Positions 46,650 to 56,125 of a stretch of 64,000 bases of DNA are shown here, one piece after another. The stretch comes from Desulfobacter sp. (GTDB taxonomy: Bacteria > Desulfobacterota > Desulfobacteria > Desulfobacterales > Desulfobacteraceae). The notes beneath the pieces were generated by a model, which worked only from the letters and a program-made list of their open reading frames with translations, was not told the DNA's origin and did not search any database. The translations under genes and the position numbers were made by a program. How positions within the stretch are numbered: position 1 is the first letter of the stretch; the number at the start of each line of letters is the position of its first letter. The stretch is from contig CP054838.1 in NCBI GenBank assembly GCA_028768545.1, positions 1,109,501-1,173,500 on the forward strand. The letters are read 5' to 3'.

Positions 46650-47297
46650 TTAAAATGTTTTAATAAAATGCTCTGCTTCTGAAATGGAGACATTCATCTC
46701 TTTGATCAGTTCTCCCACCTCTTTTTCAATGGAGACCATTTCACCGCCCAGGGCCCCTACGGCACGGGCGTTGAGGTTGTGTTTGAGATAGAGCACATAG
46801 TCGTTGAGCTTGGCCAGTACCGGGTACATGCCTCGGGTGGACTGGTTCATGGCAGCGGACAATTTCTGGTATTTGGCCTTGGCCTCTGACAAAGAGGCCT
46901 TGCTGGCATTTTTCAGGCGGGTATCATTGATCTGGCTGATTTCGGTTTTCCATTCGCTGAAAAGATCGGCAGCAACGGTTTCCACCCGGGTGATCCGTTT
47001 TTCAATCTGGGCAGCCCTCTGTTCGCAGTCTTCATAACTTGCCTTCAGCCGGTCATAAAAGAGTTCAAGGTCTCCGCCCTTAAAGTTGGTGATTTCTTTG
47101 ATACGGGTCAGGGCATCTTTAAACTCTTTTTGGGCCTGGGTCTGGCTCTCCTGAACATCTTCCACATTGTCCTTGAGCAGATGGCGTTTTTCCTTGCCCA
47201 TTTTTTCCATGGCCGAATAATAGGCTGTGGCACAGCCGGTACCCATGACCAGGGCGGTTATTAAAACAATACACATATGAATGAATCCGGGTTTCAT
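46650..47297 (-). CDS. DUF2959 family lipoprotein
   Basis: 215 aa. A signal peptide with lipobox MGTGC at about residue 22 implies outer-membrane or periplasmic anchoring. The remainder is long coiled-coil helix (ETVAADLFSEWKTEISQINDTRLKNASKASLSEAKAKYQKL, TRGMYPVLAKLNDYVLYLKHNLNARAVGALGGEM), as in DUF2959. AGGAG upstream; 17 bp before mtnA in the same direction. Confidence 0.85.
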   Translation of the reverse strand: MKPGFIHMCIVLITALVMGTGCATAYYSAMEKMGKEKRHLLKDNVEDVQESQTQAQKEFKDALTRIKEITNFKGGDLELFYDRLKASYEDCEQRAAQIEKRITRVETVAADLFSEWKTEISQINDTRLKNASKASLSEAKAKYQKLSAAMNQSTRGMYPVLAKLNDYVLYLKHNLNARAVGALGGEMVSIEKEVGELIKEMNVSISEAEHFIKTF

Positions 47298-47373
47298 TGC
47301 ATCAATCTCCTAATCTCTCAGGTTAAAAGCATTGGGTTAGGGTTCTTATATCAGATCATATGGATTAAAGGCC

Positions 47374-47507
47374 ACCTCTAAATAATTGTCTTTTGGCTCG
47401 ATTTCTTCGTTGCAGGCAAATTGTAATCCTCGGAATACTCAATGTATGCCTGTGGTTAAAATTTGTCTGCGTCTTGAACTCAAACCAAGAGCCTGATGAT
47501 TAGAGGT
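47374..47507. repeat. MITE-like short inverted-repeat element
   Basis: 134 bp with terminal inverted repeats ACCTCTAA and TTAGAGGT, no coding capacity, in a 348-bp intergenic gap. Internal sequence (TTCGTTGCAGGCAAATTG) has the look of dispersed intergenic repeats in related genomes. Only one copy is seen in this window. Confidence 0.4.
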
Positions 47508-47645
47508 ACCCTAAATTAAATTATTTCTTGGCAATGGGCCTGGTTTATGGAAGGGTAAACTCGCCTTTTTTCTCCTGTTCAAGGATTGACTTTAATTGAA
47601 AAAAGGATACATGATGATGTAATTTTTTTAAATTAGGGGGCTTGT

Positions 47646-48482
47646 ATGGATAAGAAACAATTGGCAGCATTGCCCGGATTTTTAGATTGTCTCGGCCTGG
47701 ACGAACCGCCCATGGGCATTTTTTTCAGCAAAGAACAACCAGAACAGGGATATTGCCCTGATCCTTTGGATTTGCCCACAAGGGAAAAAGAAAAAAACAA
47801 TGCGATTAACTGGCAAAAGATCTTTTCCAATTTTTCCTGTGTTCTGGGCAAGATCTGGCTGGCCCGGAAAAAACAGACCGCCGCTTTTTTTTCCGCCCGG
47901 CATTTCGGCTGTCCTGGCGGGGCATTCTGGCTGGGGTTCAACAAACCCCAGACTCAGACCATTATCGATTATGTCTCCACCGGGGTCCCCGGCCAGATGG
48001 AGGGCGAGTTGTATTGCGATTCCCCGGAGACCCTTGCCCATATTTTTAACCAGGTGGACCCGGTTCCTGCGCCTGAACCCTATTGCGTGTTCAAACCTGT
48101 GACCCTGTTTAATGAAAATGAAACCCCGGTTCTGGTTTCGTTTTTTATCCGGCCTGAAGCTCTGTGCGGCCTTCATCAGCTGGCCTGTTATGTGACCCAT
48201 GATCCCGAGGTGGTGGCATCTCCCTGGTCAGCGGCCTGCGGCAGCCTTGTGGCCTGGCCCATGCACTATCTTCAAAAAGGGGAACACCGGGCCGTGGTCG
48301 GGGGGTGGGACCCGTCGGCCAGGAAATTTTTTAAAACAGACGAGCTTTCATTCACCCTTCCCTATGAAATGTTTTTAACCATGCTCGAGCAGTATTCCCA
48401 GTCGTTTTTAAAAACAAAGACCTGGGCCAATGTCCAAAAAAAGATTCATAAAAGCAAAAAGGCCTGGAATGAAATCAAATGA
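47646..48482 (+). CDS. DUF169 family protein
   Basis: 278 aa. PPMGIFFSKEQPEQGYCP, ACGSLVAWPMHY and scattered Cys/Phe motifs match DUF169, found in many anaerobes and of unknown role; a metal or cofactor link has been suggested for the group. It overlaps the following methyltransferase gene at ATGA, so the two are co-translated. Confidence 0.8.
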   Translation: MDKKQLAALPGFLDCLGLDEPPMGIFFSKEQPEQGYCPDPLDLPTREKEKNNAINWQKIFSNFSCVLGKIWLARKKQTAAFFSARHFGCPGGAFWLGFNKPQTQTIIDYVSTGVPGQMEGELYCDSPETLAHIFNQVDPVPAPEPYCVFKPVTLFNENETPVLVSFFIRPEALCGLHQLACYVTHDPEVVASPWSAACGSLVAWPMHYLQKGEHRAVVGGWDPSARKFFKTDELSFTLPYEMFLTMLEQYSQSFLKTKTWANVQKKIHKSKKAWNEIK

Positions 48483-49189
48483 CGGGATCTGTTCTTTTAC
48501 CGGATAAAGATCCTTTGGGCGCCATGCTCAAGGATTATTACAACGGGGATAAGACTGCCTATGTCCGGGTGGAATCCCCTGTGCTGGACATGTCCAAAAT
48601 GCGTGGAAAGACCATGTTCCGGGATGAATTCAGCGATATTGAACAGACCGCCCTGGGGGTATGCCGGGGCCGCATCCTGGATGTGGGCGCAGGGTCGGGC
48701 TGTCACAGCCTGGCTCTCCAGAAGGCCGGGGCTGATGTGACGGCCCTGGACATCTCCCCCGGGTGCATGGCGGTTCTGGAAAAAAGAAGGGTGGAGCAGA
48801 GGATTTTTTCCAGCCTTTTTTCTTTAGAAAACCAGAGGTTTACCACCCTGCTCATGCTCATGAACGGTATCGGCATCTGCGGCTCCATTGAGGGACTGAA
48901 TTTTTTTTTCCAGAAGATCCGTTCCCTGTTGTCCCGGGGCGGCCAGGTGGTTGTTGATTCTACGGACCTGAGCGCCATGTATACCCGTCAGGCCCTGGTG
49001 CCGGGCGAGACCGACACCTATTACGGTGAAACTCAATTTACCATGTCCTATGGCAATATCTGCGGGGATCCCTTTGACTGGCTTTATATTGATTATGCCA
49101 CCCTGGCCTTTTATGCCCAGTTCCACGGATGGCAGTGTGAGCAGGTCATGACAACAAAGGATAAAAAATTTCTGGCCCGGATTTTTTAA
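48479..49189 (+). CDS. Class I SAM-dependent methyltransferase
   Basis: 236 aa. SAM-binding motif I RILDVGAGSGCHSLALQKAGADVTALDISPGCMAVLEKR, followed by a small-molecule-type fold (LLMLMNGIGICGSIEGLNFFFQKIRSLLSRGGQVVVDSTD). Substrate unknown. Co-translated with the DUF169 gene. Confidence 0.88.
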   Translation: MTGSVLLPDKDPLGAMLKDYYNGDKTAYVRVESPVLDMSKMRGKTMFRDEFSDIEQTALGVCRGRILDVGAGSGCHSLALQKAGADVTALDISPGCMAVLEKRRVEQRIFSSLFSLENQRFTTLLMLMNGIGICGSIEGLNFFFQKIRSLLSRGGQVVVDSTDLSAMYTRQALVPGETDTYYGETQFTMSYGNICGDPFDWLYIDYATLAFYAQFHGWQCEQVMTTKDKKFLARIF

Positions 49190-49318
49190 TTTAAGTTCTA
49201 TTGAAGGGAAACGGGTTTCGGGTGTATAATTGAAATCAGCCCGGAGTTTACCCATTGGGTTTTGTCATTTATGAGATCCAGAGATGCCGGGTTAGACTCA
49301 AATGCAAAGGAGACCTTC

Positions 49319-49648
49319 ATGACTATTTCTTCTTTTGATACCCGGGAAAAATTTGAGATCCAGGCCTATGGCAAGGATCAAAACATTGACAAAAATACCC
49401 ATATCCCTTTTTCAGGTTCCCCCAGAAAACATCCCTATGACCCGGAACGCTTTATCCTGGTGGCCGATCCTTTTACGGACAACACCTTTTATTATGAATT
49501 TAAGATTGCAGATATCGGATTTGCAGAGGAACTGCCCAATATGACCAACATCAATGGAGAGGCCGTTCCCATGGCCCGGATCTGGGTGGTCAAACAGAGC
49601 GTGGGCATTCGGTCCACTCCCTTTGTGGTGGACCATATTTCTGTCTGA
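49319..49648 (+). CDS. Small conserved-type protein of unknown function
   Basis: 109 aa from ATG 49319 (AAAGGAGACC upstream). Begins MTISSFDTREKFEIQAYGKDQ and has a beta-rich composition (ERFILVADPFTDNTFYYEFKIADIG, ARIWVVKQSVG). No signal peptide and no family I can name. Convergent with trpA, which ends 30 bp away. Confidence 0.6.
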   Translation: MTISSFDTREKFEIQAYGKDQNIDKNTHIPFSGSPRKHPYDPERFILVADPFTDNTFYYEFKIADIGFAEELPNMTNINGEAVPMARIWVVKQSVGIRSTPFVVDHISV

Positions 49649-49678
49649 TCCATCCAGAGGGGGATCAGAAAAAGAAAC

Positions 49679-50449
49679 TCAGACCAGGCTGCGGATAAAG
49701 GGGCCTGTGGCATCCACCCCTTTTTCATCCACCTCCCGGATGGTCTGGGATCCGATCACAGCAATATCGGCCTTTCCCTTGAGAAAGTCGATATCGGCCT
49801 TGTCCTTGACCCCGAAACCCACGGCCAGTGGGAGGTTCGTGGCCTTGCGGCATCGGGCAAGATAGGCGGCCATGTCCTGGGAAAAATCGGTGTTTTTTCC
49901 TGTCACCCCTTTTCTGGCCAGGCAGTAGATAAAGCCTTGGGAGACCGAATCAATGGTTTTCATTCTCTTGTCAGCGGTTTCAGGGGAAAATATATAAATG
50001 GGGGAAAGAGCATGGGCCTCCATGGCGGTGATGTAGTCTTTGGATTCTTCCGGGGGGAGATCCGGCACAATGGCCCCGGTTAACCCCCGTTGGGCCATCT
50101 GTTCTGCAAAGGCATCCATTCCGTATTTGTAAAGAATATTGGCATAGCTCATGAACAAGAAGGGGATGGAAAACTCTTGGGCTGCCCGTTCTGCAAAGTC
50201 CAGGCATTTTTGGACGGTGGCGCCCCTTTCAAGGGCCTGCTGGTTTGCCTTTAAAATCACGGGACCGTCTGCCATGGGCTCTGAAAAGGGTATCTGGAGT
50301 TCCATGAGATCCACGCCTGCATCCACCATCTGCCTGACAATCTCGTAGGAGGCTTCAAACGAGGGATATCCCATGACAATATGGGTCATCAAGAGGATCT
50401 CTTTGTGTTTGAGCCGGTCTTGGATATGGGATTCAAGGCCCTTATTCAT
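49679..50449 (-). CDS. trpA: Tryptophan synthase alpha chain
   Basis: 256 aa from ATG 50449, which overlaps the trpB stop (ATGAATAA) and has AGGAG. The active-site Glu and Asp are in DLMELQIPFSEPMADGP; the phosphate loop GFGVKDKADID and an AIVPDLPPEES segment also fit. It cleaves indole-glycerol phosphate and passes indole to TrpB. No other trp genes are near. Confidence 0.92.
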   Translation of the reverse strand: MNKGLESHIQDRLKHKEILLMTHIVMGYPSFEASYEIVRQMVDAGVDLMELQIPFSEPMADGPVILKANQQALERGATVQKCLDFAERAAQEFSIPFLFMSYANILYKYGMDAFAEQMAQRGLTGAIVPDLPPEESKDYITAMEAHALSPIYIFSPETADKRMKTIDSVSQGFIYCLARKGVTGKNTDFSQDMAAYLARCRKATNLPLAVGFGVKDKADIDFLKGKADIAVIGSQTIREVDEKGVDATGPFIRSLV

Positions 50450-51668
50450 CGTATTCTCCTGCTTTGAGTTTGATAAATTCTTTCCATTTGGGATCGCCAA
50501 TTGCATCGGCCACGGTAAAGATGTCCTTGTCCCCCCTGCCGGACTGGTTGATGATGATGATCTCGTCCTTGGACATGAGGGGGACCTCTTTAAATGCCCT
50601 TGCAAAGGCATGGGAAGATTCCAGGGCCGGGATGATTCCCTCTTTTTGCATGGTCAGCTTGAGGGCTGCCACCACCTCGTCGTCGGTGGCATATTCAAAC
50701 CTTGCCTTTTTTTCATCATGCATCTGGGCCAGGATGGGAGATACCCCCACATAATCCAGGCCTGCGGATATGGAATGGGTCTCTTTCATCTGGCCGTCTT
50801 CATTTTGGAGAAAATAGGTTTTGTAGCCCTGGGCAATGCCGTGGCTGGCATCCTCGGAGCAAAGCCTTGATGCATGGAGGCTTGAGTCGATTCCCTTGCC
50901 CCCGGCTTCCACCCCCACAAGCTCAACCGGGTCATCCAGAAAACCGGAAAACAGCCCCATGGCATTGGATCCGCCGCCCACACAGGCATATACCCGGTCA
51001 GGCAGCCGGCCTTCAATTTCCATGATCTGTTTGCGGGTCTCTTTACCGATGATGGACTGGAAATAGGAGACCATCTCGGGAAATGGATGGGGGCCGCAGG
51101 CCGTACCCAGGACATAGTGGGTGGTGTCCATGTGGGTGACCCAGTCCCTGAAGGCTTCATTGATAGCGTCTTTGAGAATCCTTGTCCCGTCCTTGACCGG
51201 AACAACCGTGGCCCCGAGCTGTTCCATCCAGAAGACATTGGGCCGCTGGCGCAGGACATCCACTTCACCCATGTAGATGGTGCAGTCAAACCCGAACTTG
51301 GCTGCCATGGTGGCCGTGGCCACCCCGTGCTGGCCGGCCCCGGTTTCAGCAATCACTCGTTTTTTTCCCATTTGCTTGACCAAAAGCCCCTGGCCCATGA
51401 CATTGTTGGCCTTGTGGGCACCGGTGTGGTTGAGGTCTTCCCGCTTAATATAGATTTTGGCCCCCTTAAAATGCCGGGTTAAATTGTCTGCATAGGTCAG
51501 GGGGGTGGGCCTACAGGAATAGGATGCCATCAGGGTTTCATATATTTTCCAGAAATCAGGATCATTTTTAATCTGCCTGAACCGGGCCTCTAATTCCTCA
51601 AAGGTGGCCACCAGGATTTCGGGCAGAAATGCCCCGCCAAAGGGGCCGTAATATCCGCGGTCTTTCAT
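50442..51668 (-). CDS. trpB: Tryptophan synthase beta chain
   Basis: 408 aa. PLP Lys in LNHTGAHKANN, GAGQHGVATA, the glycine-rich phosphate loop VGGGSNAMGLF and ALESSHA near the end mark a TrpB1-type chain that condenses indole with serine. Upstream lies a GntR regulator in the same direction, 42 bp away. Confidence 0.95.
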   Translation of the reverse strand: MKDRGYYGPFGGAFLPEILVATFEELEARFRQIKNDPDFWKIYETLMASYSCRPTPLTYADNLTRHFKGAKIYIKREDLNHTGAHKANNVMGQGLLVKQMGKKRVIAETGAGQHGVATATMAAKFGFDCTIYMGEVDVLRQRPNVFWMEQLGATVVPVKDGTRILKDAINEAFRDWVTHMDTTHYVLGTACGPHPFPEMVSYFQSIIGKETRKQIMEIEGRLPDRVYACVGGGSNAMGLFSGFLDDPVELVGVEAGGKGIDSSLHASRLCSEDASHGIAQGYKTYFLQNEDGQMKETHSISAGLDYVGVSPILAQMHDEKKARFEYATDDEVVAALKLTMQKEGIIPALESSHAFARAFKEVPLMSKDEIIIINQSGRGDKDIFTVADAIGDPKWKEFIKLKAGEYDE

Positions 51669-51710
51669 ATGGGGTTCTCCAATTCAAAGGTTAATCGGGG
51701 AAAATACATA

Positions 51711-52436
51711 TCAACTCTCTCCCCGGATGGTCTGGGAAAAGGCAAACTGGTCGGTCCGGCAGAATAAAAGAGAGAAAATGGCCCTGGAAGCCTTCGGGAA
51801 GTTGATCTCCCTGCGCACGACCAGGATAGGTTCCTGGGGAGAAAGTCCCAGAAGCTGTGCCCTGTGGACCCCCGGGTTTTCCACCGTGAACTGCTGGCTG
51901 CCGTCCCTGGGGTTCAGATAGTATTGTTCAGAGACGATCTGGGCAAGGGATTGGTTTGTAAGATCCATTTTTTCAATGCCTGCAAACAATTCGGTGTCCA
52001 TGAAAATTTCTTCTAACAGCACAGGGCAGTCCTGGGCCAGGGTCAGCCGGGAGAGGCAAAAGGCAGGACTGCCGTGAAAGGGATTGTTTACATCGGTTTT
52101 GATTGTTTCCTGGTGTATGGGGGTGATGATTTTCGTCTTAATGGGGATGCCCCGGGTTGAAAAGGCCTGGGAGGTGCCGGCCAGGGAAAAAAGATCAATC
52201 CTGGGCGAGGGCTTTTTCACAAAGGTGCCGGCCCCCCGTTTTCTCTGGATCAACCCTTTTTGAACCAGAAGATTCATGGCCTGGCGCACCGTGGGTCTGC
52301 CGATACCGTATTGTTTGGCCAGACCGATTTCCGAAGGGATCATTTCGCCTGGGCCGTAGGTGCCTGAACGGATCCGGTCCTGGAGAATTTCCGCCAGCTG
52401 GTGGTATAGTGGCACCGGGGATTGGGAGTTGAGCAT
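51711..52436 (-). CDS. GntR/HutC-type transcription regulator
   Basis: 241 aa. N-terminal winged helix (QLAEILQDRIRSGTYGPGEMIPSEIGLAKQYGIGRPTVRQAMNLLVQKGLIQRKRGAGTFV) and a UTRA ligand domain. It precedes trpBA, which suggests local control of those genes, although GntR/HutC proteins normally sense sugars, amino acids or histidine pathway compounds. Confidence 0.88.
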   Translation of the reverse strand: MLNSQSPVPLYHQLAEILQDRIRSGTYGPGEMIPSEIGLAKQYGIGRPTVRQAMNLLVQKGLIQRKRGAGTFVKKPSPRIDLFSLAGTSQAFSTRGIPIKTKIITPIHQETIKTDVNNPFHGSPAFCLSRLTLAQDCPVLLEEIFMDTELFAGIEKMDLTNQSLAQIVSEQYYLNPRDGSQQFTVENPGVHRAQLLGLSPQEPILVVRREINFPKASRAIFSLLFCRTDQFAFSQTIRGES

Positions 52437-52530
52437 GGCTGCCTCATGTTTAAGTGGATTAAAATGAGGGCATGATAAAGAAAATTTGTTAAGTTGTCAA
52501 GACATTTGAACGAGCTTGGGTCCCAGGGGT

Positions 52531-53683
52531 TCAGGTCCGCTGTTTGGGGTTCACCCGTTCTTCTGCCGAAGCGTTGAACTGCTTTAACAGGCTAATGGAT
52601 AATTCATCCGTGTTTTTATTTAAGGAGACCACCAGGGTATTGAGTTTTTCAGAGGCGGTTTCAAATTGCTTCATGGCCCTGATATAGTCGTTGATGTCAA
52701 ATGGTTTGCCCGGATCCTGGCCGGGCTGGGCTGAAAATTTTTCAGCCAGTCTGTCCACGGAAAGGATCAGGTCATTGAACACCATCCCTGTTTCCCGGCT
52801 GTTGAGGATGAGATGGTCTGCCGTTGCCAGGGCATTGTTCATTTGATCAAAGCTTTTGTCCAGCCGGTCCAGGGTCTGGTTGAGTCCCTGGAGCACGGCA
52901 TTGGCCTCTTCTGCCGAAAGGGACTTGACCAGGGCCTCTCTTTCCCTTTTGATCAGGTCCGAGGCATTGGCTAAAATGGCCTTGCGTTCTTTTGAGAGAA
53001 TCTGATCCACCTGGTCAAGAGTGGCCTTGCGTTCCAGGGTCACTTGATCGGGCAGGGACTCAGCCAAATGGCCGAGTTTTTTGGCTGTCTGGCTGACCTC
53101 GTCAACCGCTTCGGTGGCCTCCCTTATGGGGGCCAGGAGTCCGCCGGGCCTCTGGATTGCTTTTAGGTTGGGTTTTTTTCCGATATTACCAAAATCGGAG
53201 AACCGGATATAATCCACGGCCACCTGGCGGGGGGGTTGATCCTCCAGGAGTGGATCAGGTCCATGAGTTCATCCCTTTGAGGGGGGGTCATGACCGTGGC
53301 CGCCTGGGACCAGATATCTTTTTCAAGGGAGGCAAAGGCATCCACCATGATGGTTGCCGGGTTGCCAAAGACCTGGGGCCGCCAATACTCTTCCCAGATG
53401 ATCCTGTTAAGGGTGGTGATCACCGTCATGTCCAGCAGCGATGCCCCGGGGTGGGCAGGGCTTTTTCAAACTCTACGGATGCCTGGGCAATGGTGGCAAA
53501 AAAACGGTTGGCATAGGAGATGACCGCCGCATGGAGTTCCTCGGGTGCTACCCGGTTCTGGGTGGAATTGGCCTTGTCCGGGCCTGAGGTTTTTTGGGAA
53601 AAGGAGATACAGCTGGAGATCAACAAGGTGGTCAGAATTAAACAAAAACCATTCCAGACCCAGTCCAAAATCCGGGATTTCAT
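52531..53683 (-). pseudogene. Lipoprotein split into three frames by two one-base deletions
   Basis: Segment one (53683-~53430) starts MKSRILDWVWNGFCLILTTLLISSC, a lipoprotein signal. Segment two (from ~53450) contains MTVITTLNRIIWEEYWRPQVFGNPATIMVDAF. Segment three (to 52531) is mostly coiled coil (LDQVDQILSKERKAILANASDLIKREREALVKSL). Adding one A in the A run near 53465 and one C in the C7 run near 53230 fuses all three into about 384 aa. Both are homopolymer sites, so a sequencing error is as likely as decay. Function unknown; probably an anchored helical envelope protein. Confidence 0.7.
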
Positions 53684-53773
53684 ATGCTTTTCCTTTGTCA
53701 GGTAAATCGGTTCAAATCAACGGACAGATATCTATCTCAACCAGATCAGGAAAATTTTGTCAAGCAAGGAATG

Positions 53774-53816
53774 GGAGAAAAAAAGAATCCCGGCAGAGAT
53801 CTTTTTCTGCCGGGAT
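53774..53816 (-). terminator. Terminator downstream of the aminotransferase
   Basis: On the minus strand ATCCCGGCAGA (53816-53806) pairs with TCTGCCGGGAT (53797-53787), then TCTTTTTTTC. Eleven-bp stem with T run. Confidence 0.85.
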
Positions 53817-53839
53817 AAATGACGAAAAAATGCAGTTGG

Positions 53840-55115
53840 TTAGGAGACCAGTACCTGTTCCAGGCAATCGACCATAAAGTCCATTTCTTTTTCATTGATG
53901 ACCAGGGGAGGAGAAATCCGGATGGTATGGCCATGGCTGTCATTGACCACAAGACCCAGGTCCAGGAGTTTGCGGCAAAAATCCATGGCATTGCCCTCTT
54001 TGACTTCAATGCCGATGAAAAGGCCCTTGCCCCGGACCTCTTTGACGTGGGAGGAACGGTTCCCGATTTCCATGATTCTTTTTTTAAGGATCTTTCCCTT
54101 TGCAGCAGACTGCTCTGCCAGGCCTTCTTCTTCAAAAACCTTGAGGGCGGCTGTACCGGCCACACAGGCCAGGGGATAGCCTCCGAATGTGGAACCGTCC
54201 GAGCCTTTTGAAAATATCATGTCCATGAGCCGGGCATTGGTGATGAATACGGACAAAGGCACCAGACCCCCGGACAGGGCTTTCCCCAGGATGACTCCGT
54301 CGGGCACAATCTCTTCATGCTCAAAGCAGAACCGCTTGCCCGTTCTTCCCATGCTCACCTGGATCTCATCACAGACCATGAGAAGGTCATGCTCGTCTGA
54401 AAGGGTTCTAAGGCCCTTTAAAAAGCCCTTGGGCGGAATGAGCATGCCGCCCTCACCTTGGAAGGGTTCGACAAGGATGCCTCAGGTGTTGGGGGTGATG
54501 GCCTTTTTAACCGCCTCAAGGTCGCCAAAGGGAACCGAGACAAATCCCGGGGTCAAGGGACCAAAGCCCTCATTGTACTTTTTGCTCGAAGAAAAGGAGA
54601 CCACCGAAATGGTCCTGCCGTGGAAATTATTGTTGAACACGATGATTTCCTGTTTTCCGTCAACAATCTTTTTTTGTTTAAACCCGTAGTAGCGCATGGC
54701 CTTAATCGCGGTTTCAACCGATTCCACCCCTCCGTTTTTGGGCAGAACCTTGTTGCCGTAGTTGCCGAACCTGGGCGCCATCTGGGGAGCGAATTTTGCG
54801 GCTTCGGACAAAAATATACCCAGAGGATCTGTAAACACTACATTGGAGAGGACCGAGGCATAGTTGCCGATCAGTGCGTCCATGACCGCATTGGTGATGG
54901 TGGGGTGGTGGTGGGGTGGCAGCCGAATATGCGGCCAAACAGTCCAGGTATTTTTTGCCCTTGTCATCGGTAAGCCAGCATCCTTTGGCATGCCTGACCA
55001 CCAAATTGATCCGCTCATAGTGATGGGCGCCGTAATCTTCCTCTAAATTAAAAATAGTATGGTCGCTCTCATTGGAGAAACCGTCAAAATAGTGGATTTT
55101 TCTCATGCTTGTCAT
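53840..55115 (-). pseudogene. Ornithine/acetylornithine-type aminotransferase with frameshift and in-frame TGA
   Basis: ATG 55115 has a strong AAAGGAGGTG. Class III PLP aminotransferase features: CLAAYSAA...HHHPTITNAVMDALIGNYA, VLPKNGGVESVETAIKAMRYYG, NNNFHGRT, MVCDEIQVSMGRTGK, GVILGKALSGGLVPLS (PLP Lys) and GSTFGGYPLACVAG. Near 54905-54920, in a CCACCACCACCCC tract, the frame shifts by one base; at 54482-54484 a TGA replaces a residue between ITPNT and GILVEPFQGEGG. Repaired length is about 424 aa. OAT homologs often have A or C at the TGA site. It lies 12 bp after the TrmB gene and is likely its target. Confidence 0.8.
54482..54484 (-). other. In-frame TGA in the aminotransferase; selenocysteine or nonsense
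   Basis: TGA lies within AITPNT-x-GILVEP. Seven nt after it, CCTTG and CAAGG could form a 5-bp stem with an 11-nt loop, which is weak for a bacterial SECIS. Because the same gene also has a frameshift, a nonsense mutation is the simpler reading. Confidence 0.4.
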
Positions 55116-55127
55116 GGTTCACCTCCT

Positions 55128-55916
55128 TTAATTGTCCTCTTTTATAAGCTGGTAAATTCTTTTTTCTTCCGGGGTTAAGGCCTGGTTTCTGTCCAGGGTC
55201 TTTTCTAAAAAGCAATGGTAAAAGTCATGTCGGAGACTGTCCCGGTTGGCAATGATAAACCATTGGTTTCGGGTCCAGTTAATGGGGGCGGCATCTTCAT
55301 TATCGGTTTCAAATATGCCCACCAGCGCCTCTTTTTTATCTGTGATAATATCAAATGACCTTCCCCCGATTTTAGCGATCAGCTCTTTTTGGCCCGGGTG
55401 GGTGGCTTGGACATCAAACCGTTTGGGTACTTTGCCCATGGCAATATAGCGAATGGCCACCCCTCGTTTTTCAGCCGTTTCCAAAGCGTCTGCCAGGTGG
55501 TGGTCTGCTTCGGGAAATAATCTGGTATAGATTTCCTTTTCAGCAGATTCGATCATTTCCTTGGCCTTGGCCATGACATTGTCATAACCGGTCAAGGTCC
55601 ATACATACTCAAAATCTTCTTTTCGGCCTACCTTGGCAATTTCGTTTTCCACCGAGGCAATATTGGTTTTAAATTCTCTTTTCAAGCGGCGGATAAGCTC
55701 ATCAGAGGGCAGGGGGGCGTATTGTCCGGACTGGACTTCAATGACATGGCCCTTGGCAATCAGATTTCTTAATACATCATAGATTCTGGACCGGGCAATC
55801 CCGGAAACTTTGCTCAGTTGGGACCCGTTGATGGGATGTTTGCCCACCAGGGCCATATAGCAGGCCGCTTCGTACTGGGAAAAGCCTAAACAGGTTAGTT
55901 TGGATTTATTTTGCAT
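55128..55916 (-). CDS. TrmB-family transcription regulator
   Basis: 262 aa. N-terminal winged helix (LGFSQYEAACYMALVGKHPINGSQLSKVSGIARSRIYDVLRNLIAKGHV) and a phospholipase-D-like sensor domain in the second half (SAEKEIYTRLFPEADHHLADALETAEKRGVAIRYIAMG), the TrmB layout. A long perfect palindrome sits 9 bp upstream, suggesting autoregulation. It is followed by the aminotransferase on the same strand. Confidence 0.88.
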   Translation of the reverse strand: MQNKSKLTCLGFSQYEAACYMALVGKHPINGSQLSKVSGIARSRIYDVLRNLIAKGHVIEVQSGQYAPLPSDELIRRLKREFKTNIASVENEIAKVGRKEDFEYVWTLTGYDNVMAKAKEMIESAEKEIYTRLFPEADHHLADALETAEKRGVAIRYIAMGKVPKRFDVQATHPGQKELIAKIGGRSFDIITDKKEALVGIFETDNEDAAPINWTRNQWFIIANRDSLRHDFYHCFLEKTLDRNQALTPEEKRIYQLIKEDN

Positions 55917-55925
55917 CTTTGCCTC

Positions 55926-55967
55926 GCCTGCTTTATGTTGCTACTATAATAGCAACATAAAGCAGGC
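55926..55967. promoter_or_regulatory. Perfect palindromic operator upstream of the TrmB gene
   Basis: Arms of 18 bp, GCCTGCTTTATGTTGCTA at 55926-55943 and its exact complement at 55950-55967, with a 6-bp centre. It lies between divergent genes (TrmB regulator and ssb). A T run follows on the plus strand, so a terminator role is not excluded, but position and symmetry favour an operator. Confidence 0.75.
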
Positions 55968-56125
55968 CATCTTTTTTGTCAAGGCATTTAGGGGTGAAAG
56001 ACCGTCATGGCCTGGCGTGAAATTATCTTTAAGTGCCGGCATGAACCATCACGGGATTGACAATTTTTTCGGGCTATGCGCATATGTATTATTTAATTCA
56101 TATATCAACCAACAGGAGTATAGAT

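Noticed and set aside
49644-49669. TCTGATCC/GGATCAGA hairpin as a terminator between convergent genes
   Set aside because: Only 8 bp of stem and no T run on either strand; too weak to list.
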